Shown: positions 1-7,100 of the stretch, piece by piece
Layout of the letters: each line of letters starts with the position of its first letter
How positions within the stretch are numbered: the first letter of the stretch is position 1
Assembly (NCBI GenBank): GCA_002482845.1
Contig: DLGT01000091.1
Span: 1-10,918, forward strand
From: Saprospiraceae bacterium UBA7687
Lineage (GTDB): Bacteria; Bacteroidota; Bacteroidia; Chitinophagales; Saprospiraceae
Direction of reading: 5' to 3'
Length of the DNA stretch: 10,918 nucleotides
Program-made: the position numbers and the translations under genes
Notes under the pieces: generated by a model
Database searches by the model: none
What the model saw: the letters and a program-made list of their open reading frames with translations, nothing else
Told to the model about the DNA's origin: nothing

Positions 1-24
1 GAGGCTATCTTTTTAGACAGCCTC
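1..24 (-). terminator. Hairpin overlapping the end of the propeller gene, likely intrinsic terminator
   Basis: Read on the minus strand, the last 24 bases of the window form a 10-bp stem (GAGGCTGTCT with AGATAGCCTC, one G-T wobble) around an AAAA loop. The stem contains the last codons and the TAG stop of the propeller gene. The T-tract expected after an intrinsic terminator would fall outside the window, so the terminator role is inferred from stem strength and position only. Confidence 0.6.
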
Positions 25-3000
25 TTTCCCAAACACTTTGATTGCCTGCTTGACGTATTTTTCCTTCTAGATACCAAATGTGTAATCTTGTCGAACTAAT
101 TGATAAAGGAAGACCTGAAGAAAAAGGAATAAACCCACTTGTGCTATTGTCTTTGTAATATACACTTTTATTGGTTCCGACATATATACCACCGTTACTA
201 CCACGTTGATAAACTACATCTTCTATATTTTGGTCATTAAGTAATGCGTGAGAGATATTAGTCCATGAAGTGCCACCATTATTTGAATAATATATTTTAT
301 TATTGTTGCCAGAATTCCATCCATATCTATGGTAAACATTCATCCATACATGTTGGCTATTGTCACCTACGGTAATATTATACCACATATCTGAGTTGTA
401 ACCAAGTGTAGCACTACTTGGTGTCACATCTATCCAAGTGATCCCTCGATCTATTGATTTCCATATTTTTTTAGGGTCATAAAAACCATTAGGATCGGCG
501 CCTGTCACCCAAATGATATTTGGATTATCCCATGCAATCTCCACGTCACCAACATGGTAAGGGCTAAAATCTTTGACCAATTGCCATGAGTAGCCATCAT
601 TGGGGCTATACCATAGGCCACTAGAATTTCCAGTAAATACACAATTGTAACATCTAGGATCCCACGCTATTCGACTAGTAGGTTCTGTATTTGGTTTTTT
701 GTGAAAAGGCAGGTAGGTAGGGTTTTGGGTTCTGACAGGAGGTAGTAAATCTCTTCCACCATCATTGTAGACGACTTTGTTTTTACCTGGATTTACAAAA
801 CCACGAGTACCATCAGCACTACCAGTGTAAGATATCCAACCATTGATATAGACATTATTATTTTTCAATAAATGACTATTGTGATATGTACCGCCCAACA
901 TTACATTTGCGTCTTTATGACCCATTCCGAAGCCCCAGAAATCGGTACCTGAGATACCAAATTGACGTTTATTGAAGACAACTTTGCCACTATCTTGTGA
1001 CATAAATATTCCACCATCGCTGACTGTCCAGACCTCGTTACCATAGATTTTGATATTGTGAACATCTGCATGTACATAGCCTACACCTGCTGGATTGGAC
1101 CAATGCCCTACATTGGTAAAAGTCGTTCCGCCATTTGTGGATATCCAAGGATTGATACCTGCTATGTGTACTTTATTTGCATTACTTGGATCCGCATCGA
1201 GTGCTAGATCGTAGTAATATTGGCCGCCATTTTCTGTGCCAGTGGATGAGTATCCTAGAATGTTTGGGTTAGAAGCTGAAGCTGATCCACCAGGTCCTGT
1301 TCCACAACATTTATGCGTCCAAGATGCACCTGCATTGGTACTTTCATAAAAACCGAATAGTCCAGTTCCGCCATAAGCTGAACCAGCCAATAAAGCATAT
1401 ATCTTTTCAGGATTGGCAGCTGTTACTGCTATTTCAGCTCTTTTTTGATGGTCTCCTACAGGAAGGTTTGTAGCGGTACTTCCCCAAGTGGAAAGTTCAC
1501 GATTCCAGAATGTATTCATGGTCCCATTATTTGAACCCACATAATCCAAAAGTGTGGTTCCTGATGCTTCATCACATTTGTAATAATGGAGAAGATTCCC
1601 ATAATAAGCGTGAGAATTATCTACATCTTTATATTTCCAATCATTGATATCTGTTGCATTCAGTGGAGTATTCCATATTCTGAACTCATCTACTTGCATG
1701 TCAAGACCACCATAAGCAAGATTACCATCCCTTCCCAAGACCATTGGAAGACTAGTATTGCTGTTTAGTGTAATATTGGTAGTACTCGTTGTTTTTAATA
1801 CGCCATCGACATAAAGTTCCTTCTGCCCTGAACTCCTATATACTACTGAAACTTGATGCCATTGGTCATCCCAAATAGCTGGCGCTTGTAAGTCTATTCT
1901 GGATGCCCCATTACCGATATTGAAGGTCAATTCACCTGTATATCTGCTTGCAAGAACCCATCCATTGTTTGCGCCAGAGTTCCAGTTTTTATTACTTAGA
2001 AATGATTTGTCAGCGCTTGGTGTAGGGAATTTTACACGCATCTCTATGGTGAAATTTGGAATTGCAGACGTACCTAGATTATCATTCGTAAAAGTTGCAT
2101 ATTGGTTTGAAGTGGCTGTTTTTCCAACATATTTGTATTCATAATTTGATACTGAAGAAAGCACTGGCCACGATGATATAATTGTAAAGTTATTTCCACC
2201 ATTTATTGACTTATAAAGTTCTGTGTAAACACCATTGACTTCATTCATTAGAACATAGATAGTATTTGGGTCGCTGGGTTTAAATTCAATTTCCCCAAAA
2301 TATGCATCAGAACCTTTGATAGCTAATAGTTTAGTAAAATTATTACCACTATCTGTAGACCTATATAAACCTTTGTTTGATGCAACAAAAAGTGTGTTGT
2401 TTGTACCAGGTTTGAGCGCAATATCGTCAATGCTATGAGAAATGGCATTAAATGTAGCATCACCTACTTGCGTCCAAGAAACACCACCATTCGATGTTTT
2501 ATAAACTCTATTATTTCCACCTATCCACACCGTATTTGGATCTGTTGGGTGTATTTCTAGCGCATTACAATGATTAACTGGAAGGGTGCTAGATGCATAG
2601 GTCCAATTGAGCCCCCGGTCCACAGTCTTCCAAATTCCTGCATTGGCTGTTCCACAATATAAAATATCAGGGTTGGAAGGAGCTTTTTCTATTGTATAAA
2701 CATGAGCTGCTCCTGGTGCATGGCTTCTACCTGCTGCATCTTTATCAAAATCAAACGGTCCAATTGGAGTCCAATTAGGCTGATTCATTATGAAACGTTC
2801 ATTTGAAGTATTCTTACTTGCTTTAATTCTTTCTGAATCAATCCTATCTTTTTCTGTTTTAGATGGTGGATTTATGAACCCTTTATCATCTACAACTTCT
2901 TTGATGTTTTTAATCCATCGTTTGTAGTATTGGGTATGCTCGTTTTTAACAAAGGGGTTAGTTGCATAGTAGGTATTATATAGGCTGATTACTTCTCCGA

Positions 3001-3163
3001 TATTGGGGTTTTTGTCATACATCTTCCTAGCCCAAAGAGGTAGCGCAATGTCATCAGGTGACCCATATCTACTTTCTTTTACATACGAAACTTGATCTTG
3101 GCTTTGGGCAGTTAAAACTAAAAAAGAGACTAGAAATAAAGCAAGGAAAACAAATCTAAACAT
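5..3163 (-). CDS. Secreted Asp-box (BNR/VPS10-like) beta-propeller protein with inserted LamG domain
   Basis: Predicted exported protein of 1052 aa. I start it at the ATG at 3163; the frame stays open to a TTG at 3184, but that TTG lies inside a perfect promoter -7 element. Residues 1-21 form a signal peptide (hydrophobic core FRFVFLALFLVSFLVL, then TAQS). Asp-box motifs (S/T-x-D/N-x-G-x-x-W/F) lie near residues 180, 223, 269, 319, 608, 675, 722, 853, 903 and 960, which indicates sialidase/sortilin-type propeller blades. Between the fourth and fifth boxes, about residues 348-553, sits a LamG/concanavalin-like jellyroll (WHQVSVVYR, ELYVDGVL, VDEFRIWN), often glycan- or protein-binding. Such proteins in Bacteroidota act outside the cell or at its surface; the substrate is unknown and I cannot assign a catalytic activity. 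GH74-like glycosidases share the propeller, so an enzyme is possible. Oddity: the protein stops just after the last propeller strand (NQSVWERGCLKR), with no PKD or T9SS sorting domain. Confidence 0.9.
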   Translation of the reverse strand: MFRFVFLALFLVSFLVLTAQSQDQVSYVKESRYGSPDDIALPLWARKMYDKNPNIGEVISLYNTYYATNPFVKNEHTQYYKRWIKNIKEVVDDKGFINPPSKTEKDRIDSERIKASKNTSNERFIMNQPNWTPIGPFDFDKDAAGRSHAPGAAHVYTIEKAPSNPDILYCGTANAGIWKTVDRGLNWTYASSTLPVNHCNALEIHPTDPNTVWIGGNNRVYKTSNGGVSWTQVGDATFNAISHSIDDIALKPGTNNTLFVASNKGLYRSTDSGNNFTKLLAIKGSDAYFGEIEFKPSDPNTIYVLMNEVNGVYTELYKSINGGNNFTIISSWPVLSSVSNYEYKYVGKTATSNQYATFTNDNLGTSAIPNFTIEMRVKFPTPSADKSFLSNKNWNSGANNGWVLASRYTGELTFNIGNGASRIDLQAPAIWDDQWHQVSVVYRSSGQKELYVDGVLKTTSTTNITLNSNTSLPMVLGRDGNLAYGGLDMQVDEFRIWNTPLNATDINDWKYKDVDNSHAYYGNLLHYYKCDEASGTTLLDYVGSNNGTMNTFWNRELSTWGSTATNLPVGDHQKRAEIAVTAANPEKIYALLAGSAYGGTGLFGFYESTNAGASWTHKCCGTGPGGSASASNPNILGYSSTGTENGGQYYYDLALDADPSNANKVHIAGINPWISTNGGTTFTNVGHWSNPAGVGYVHADVHNIKIYGNEVWTVSDGGIFMSQDSGKVVFNKRQFGISGTDFWGFGMGHKDANVMLGGTYHNSHLLKNNNVYINGWISYTGSADGTRGFVNPGKNKVVYNDGGRDLLPPVRTQNPTYLPFHKKPNTEPTSRIAWDPRCYNCVFTGNSSGLWYSPNDGYSWQLVKDFSPYHVGDVEIAWDNPNIIWVTGADPNGFYDPKKIWKSIDRGITWIDVTPSSATLGYNSDMWYNITVGDNSQHVWMNVYHRYGWNSGNNNKIYYSNNGGTSWTNISHALLNDQNIEDVVYQRGSNGGIYVGTNKSVYYKDNSTSGFIPFSSGLPLSISSTRLHIWYLEGKIRQAGNQSVWERGCLKR

Positions 3164-3181
3164 AGAACTGATTATAAGCTG

Positions 3182-3212
3182 CAAATATAATCATGTAATT
3201 TATAATTCCAAA
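3182..3212 (-). promoter_or_regulatory. Bacteroidota-type promoter for the propeller gene
   Basis: On the minus strand TTTG (3212-3209) is followed by exactly 19 bases and then TATATTTG (3189-3182). This matches the Bacteroidota housekeeping consensus TTTG-N19-TANNTTTG with no mismatch. Transcription would start roughly 6-10 bases downstream, giving a very short leader before the ATG at 3163. This placement excludes the upstream TTG at 3184 as the translation start when this promoter is used. Confidence 0.8.
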
Positions 3213-3274
3213 TTTGCCGAAGAAATAGGATATGTATTTTTAGAATACTTTCAATATTTAGGAAGGTAAGTTAT

Positions 3275-3313
3275 AAAAAAAGAATAGGCAATCCATAAAT
3301 GGATCACCTATTC
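3275..3313 (-). terminator. Intrinsic terminator of the YtxH-family gene
   Basis: On the minus strand GAATAGG pairs perfectly with CCTATTC, and an inner ATCCA/TGGAT stem closes a four-base loop, with a small symmetrical internal loop between the two stems. The hairpin is followed at once by seven T residues (3281-3275). It lies 33 bases after the YtxH-family stop codon and about 60 bases before the propeller-gene promoter, so the two genes are separate transcription units. Confidence 0.9.
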
Positions 3314-3345
3314 AATACTATCTAACTTACAAAACAATTTGCAAC

Positions 3346-3636
3346 TTAATGTAGCTTAGCTTTTGCAGCTGCAGCAACTTCATTCATGGCATCTCTAGCT
3401 TCTGCTTTGCCATTCTGCGCTGTTTGATGAACTTCATCTTTGATTGAATCGATCTTTGAAGACATTCTATCCATCAAACCATTAAACCTAGAAACGAGAC
3501 CATCGGTCATATCATTTCCTTGTTTAGCTATTTTTTTTCGAGTAGACTCTCCTTTATCTGGTGCAAAAAGAATGCCTAACGTTGTACCTACAGCGACTCC
3601 CGTCAATAGGCCTATTAATACTTTACCTGTGCTCAT
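3346..3636 (-). CDS. YtxH domain-containing protein, 96 aa
   Basis: Small membrane-anchored protein of the YtxH family (general-stress-associated in Firmicutes, common and mostly uncharacterised in Bacteroidota). Residues 1-25 form a glycine-rich hydrophobic segment (GKVLIGLLTGVAVGTTLGILFAP), directly followed by the family hallmark APDKGESTRKKI. Residues 45-96 are charged, alanine-rich and look helical or coiled-coil, ending in AAAAKAKLH. The length is typical of the family. The hydrophobic segment is probably a single inner-membrane anchor rather than a cleaved signal, because no clear cleavage site follows. It has its own likely promoter and a strong terminator, so it is monocistronic. The molecular role is unknown; envelope-stress or cell-shape links are speculation. 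Confidence 0.9.
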   Translation of the reverse strand: MSTGKVLIGLLTGVAVGTTLGILFAPDKGESTRKKIAKQGNDMTDGLVSRFNGLMDRMSSKIDSIKDEVHQTAQNGKAEARDAMNEVAAAAKAKLH

Positions 3637-3664
3637 AATGTTTCATTTTTATAGATCATCATTG

Positions 3665-3672
3665 CAAAATTA
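3665..3672 (-). promoter_or_regulatory. Probable -7 element of the YtxH-family gene
   Basis: On the minus strand TAATTTTG fits the Bacteroidota -7 consensus TANNTTTG and lies 28 bases before the ATG at 3636. No TTTG sits at the expected upstream position (AACA is found there), so only half of the promoter is supported. Confidence 0.45.
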
Positions 3673-3818
3673 CAATACTACAAAATTGCGGTGTTTTGCA
3701 TTAAGATGTGTTACAATATTTTGATCAATTATTATATTATTTTTAGAAAGCATATTAAAGATCTCAAACATGATACTCCTAGCCAGTCTTATGTTCTAGT
3801 TTAGATACCTGACGTGGA

Positions 3819-3848
3819 ACCGTTTTACTAATTAAGTGCACCGTTTTA
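3819..3848. repeat. 9-bp direct repeat ACCGTTTTA, 21-bp spacing
   Basis: ACCGTTTTA occurs at 3819-3827 and again at 3840-3848, two helical turns apart. Together with the AT-rich spacer this could be a binding site for a regulator, but no gene start is close enough to support that strongly. Confidence 0.35.
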
Positions 3849-3909
3849 ATTTGAAGTTTTTTTTGTACAATGTAAAATAACTTGTGCCTGGATTAACTAA
3901 TCTAGGTAT

Positions 3910-3943
3910 AAAAAAATGGGCAGGTGTTGTTCACAGCCTGCCC
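3910..3943 (-). terminator. Orphan second minus-strand intrinsic terminator
   Basis: On the minus strand a GGGCAGG/CCTGCCC stem, extended inward by three pairs with one bulged base, is followed after a single A by seven T residues (3916-3910). No gene ends directly before it. It could be a back-up terminator for the large 4132-9093 gene or the end of a small RNA. Its sequence resembles the terminator at 4061-4099. Confidence 0.8.
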
Positions 3944-4060
3944 CAAGCATCTAAAAAATGAGTGTGATCTTGCACTTTTACAAGACTATTGTCATAAATC
4001 TTTAAATTGGTATTCAAGAAAATGTAAAACTATTTCGTTGCTGTTGTAATCATTCTATGA

Positions 4061-4099
4061 AAAGAAAAAAGGACAGGCGTTTCCGACTACCTGTCCTTT
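4061..4099 (-). terminator. Intrinsic terminator of the DUF3494 adhesin gene
   Basis: A perfect 10-bp stem on the minus strand (AAAGGACAGG with CCTGTCCTTT, 12-base loop) is followed by a T-rich tail TTTTTTCTTT that overlaps the end of the stem. It begins 33 bases after the stop codon at 4132, the same distance as between the YtxH-family stop and its terminator. Confidence 0.9.
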
Positions 4100-4131
4100 G
4101 CACCTAAAAATATTTGAGAATTTGACTTGTG

Positions 4132-7100
4132 TTAATTGATTAAGATAAGTTTTTTGAACATTACGGTTTTACCCGATGTCATTCTTACCATATAAATACC
4201 TGCTGCTAAATCTTGCCCTTGGAGTTTTATTTTATGCCATTGTTCTGATTCAGTGTTTTCAAAATGTATTGATTTTACTTGTTCTCCTACGGTATTAATC
4301 AAATCTACTTTTATCTGCTGTCCAGCTAGTTCATGTTTGAATTCGATGGTGGTTTCATCAAAAAATGGATTAGGATATATCTTAAACTTGAGCGGACTCT
4401 TATCTTGATCACCCGTACTAGAGACATCAGAAAATACCACTTGAACCGAACATGAATCCATACATAAGTTATTGTTGGTCACAGTGACACTTCTCATTCC
4501 TGACTCAGTAATAGCGATACATCTTGTTTTGTCCTGAGTGTTCCACTTATAAGCGTCCACACCTTCTGGAGCGCACAGCATGATCGTCTCTCCTTCAGTA
4601 GGATTGAGATTTCCTGCGATATGACATTGTGGAACTTCTGTTACTTGCACAGGGATGGCATTGGAGAGCACATTTCCACATTGGTTAGTATTAGTTACAA
4701 AATAACTGCCTGGGTTATCTACTGTAATTGATGTGGTTGTGGCGCCTGTGTTCCATACACCATTTGTGTTACCATGCAAGACTACTGAACTTCCTTGACA
4801 GAATGAAGTAGGGTCTAGGGCAAAAATAGCAGACGCAACAGGCATAGGGTTTACTTGCACAGTAATACTATTTGATAAGGTCGTATCGCAATCATTGGCA
4901 TTAATGACATAATAATCTCCTGAAATGCTCACTTCAATACTTGGCGTGGTTTCACCAGTATTCCAAGTACCATTTATGTTGCCAGATAAAACTGTACTCT
5001 GACCTTCACATAAAGTTGTAGGAGACATCGCCAATATAATAGAAGTAGTAGGTAGTGGGATTACATTTACAATAATTTCATTGGACATGACTGTATTGCA
5101 AACATTACTATTTGTAACAAAATAAATACCCGAAGTGGTTACAGTAATGGATGCTGATGTATCACCAGTATTCCAAATACCTAGAATGTTTCCGTACAAA
5201 ATGACACTATCACCTTCACAAAAAGTAGTAGGCGTCAGGCTGAAAATGGAAGAAGTATCTAGATTGTCAATAGTAGAGATGGTGATAATATTAGACTGAT
5301 AATCATCTCCACATGGATTTTCAGTGATTAAAAAGTAGCTACCAGCTATGGATGTAGTTATACTCGGAGTTGTTTCGCCAGTATTCCAAACACCTGGTAC
5401 ATTTCCATACAAAGTGATACTATCTCCTTGACAAAAGCTAGTAGATTCGACTGCGAAAATTACAGGTGGTATGTCATTTTGTTGACTGGTAACATGGACA
5501 TTACAATAAGTGATACAGGCTTTGTTTTGTGATACGGTGACTGCATATTCACCAGCTTCAGATACGGCTATACATTGAGTGGTCTCACCATTGCTCCATA
5601 AGTAAGTTTCTTGATCCGGTATAGCACAGATAATAACAAGGTCATTATTGCCACAAAGGACTGTTTCGCCAGTGATGACACAAATTTCTGAAGAAGGAAT
5701 GATACTCACCTCTATATTGCAAAAGCTCTGACAACCTTCGTTATCTGTGATGGTAATTGCATAATTGCCGGGTATCGATCCATCTATACAATTTGTTTGT
5801 TGTCCATCTTCCCACCAATAATCTTCATAACCAGGTGGCACACAAATTTCGTTGGTACTTCCTTCGCAGATGAGCTCAAGTCCTGAAATTTCACAAATAG
5901 GTAGCGGTTTGACTGTTAAAGACTTTTCGCAACTACTAGTACATCCAGATTCATCTGTAATGGTAACTTGATAATTACCTGCTTGGCTGACTAAAATACA
6001 ACTATTCGTTTCACCAGTACTCCATATGTAGGTAAAGTTACCTTCATTGGCACAAATCTCAGTTTCTGATGATTCGCAAAAAGCGTCTTCTCCCGTTATT
6101 TCACAAATAATTAAATTACTTAATGTGACTGTTTGACTACAGCTACTAACACATCCATTTATATTCATGATGGTAACACTATAAGTTCCAGCTGTATTAA
6201 CTGTTATACAATTGGTTGAAGCGTCATTGCTCCATAAGTAACTTGTTGCACCTGGTGATGCACAAAGTGTGGTTGTTTCCCCTTGACAAATGGTGTTGTC
6301 TCCTGTAATGCTACAATTTGGTATTGGTGAAACCGAAACTGTAACGCTACACGAACTAATACATCCAGTGCCATCAGTGATGGTGACATTATAAGTACCG
6401 GCGGTATTAACGGTAATACAATCCGTTGAAGCACCATTGCTCCACAAGTAGTTGATTGCACCTGGTGATGCACAAAGAGTGGTTGTTTCACCTTGGCAAA
6501 TAATGTTGTCTCCTGTAATACTACAATTTGGTGTTGGTGACACGGAAACAGTCACGCTGCACGAACTAGTACATCCATTGCCATCAGTAATAGTGACATT
6601 ATAAGTTCCTGCGGTATTGATCGTTATACAATCTGTTGAAGCGCCATTGCTCCATAAGTAGCCAGTTGCACCTGGTGATGCACAAAGAGTGGTGGTTTCT
6701 CCTTGGCAAATCGTGTTGTCTCCTGTGATATTGCATGTTGGAAACGGCGAAACTGTAACTGTCACACTACATGAACTTGTACATCCAGTGCCATCGGTAA
6801 TAGTGACATTATAAGTTCCAGCGGTATTGACGGCTATACAATCCGTTGATGCGCCATTGCTCCATAAGTAGCCGGTTGCACCTGGTGTTGCACAAAGAGT
6901 GGTTGTTTCCCCTTGGCAAATAATGTTGTCTCCTGTAATGCTACAATTTGGTATTGGTGAGACGGAAACTGTAACGCTACACGAACTCATACATCCAGTT
7001 CCATCTGTTATTGTGACAAAATAAGTTCCAGCGGAGTTGACTGTTATACAATCTGTTGAAGCACCATTACTCCATAAGTAGCCAGTTGCACCTGGTGATG

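Larger units (their letters stand above)
3673..4060. other. Intergenic region without a credible gene
   Basis: No reading frame of useful length with family character lies here on either strand; minus-strand ATGs open frames of under 10 codons. The stretch holds a short direct repeat (3819-3848) and an orphan minus-strand terminator (3910-3943). A small RNA ending at that terminator is possible, but no clear promoter is visible between 3944 and 4060. Confidence 0.6.

Noticed and set aside
1586..2144. Plus-strand open frames opposite the propeller gene
   Set aside because: They lie antisense to a well-supported domain-containing gene and encode no recognisable protein.
3440..3724. Plus-strand open frame of 94 codons opposite the YtxH-family gene
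   Set aside because: It is antisense to a clear family member, and its tail runs through that gene's promoter region. No motif.
3910..3943. Terminator for a plus-strand transcript
   Set aside because: The T-tract lies only on the minus-strand side; the plus-strand side continues CAAGCATCTAAAAAA, so it acts on minus-strand transcripts.
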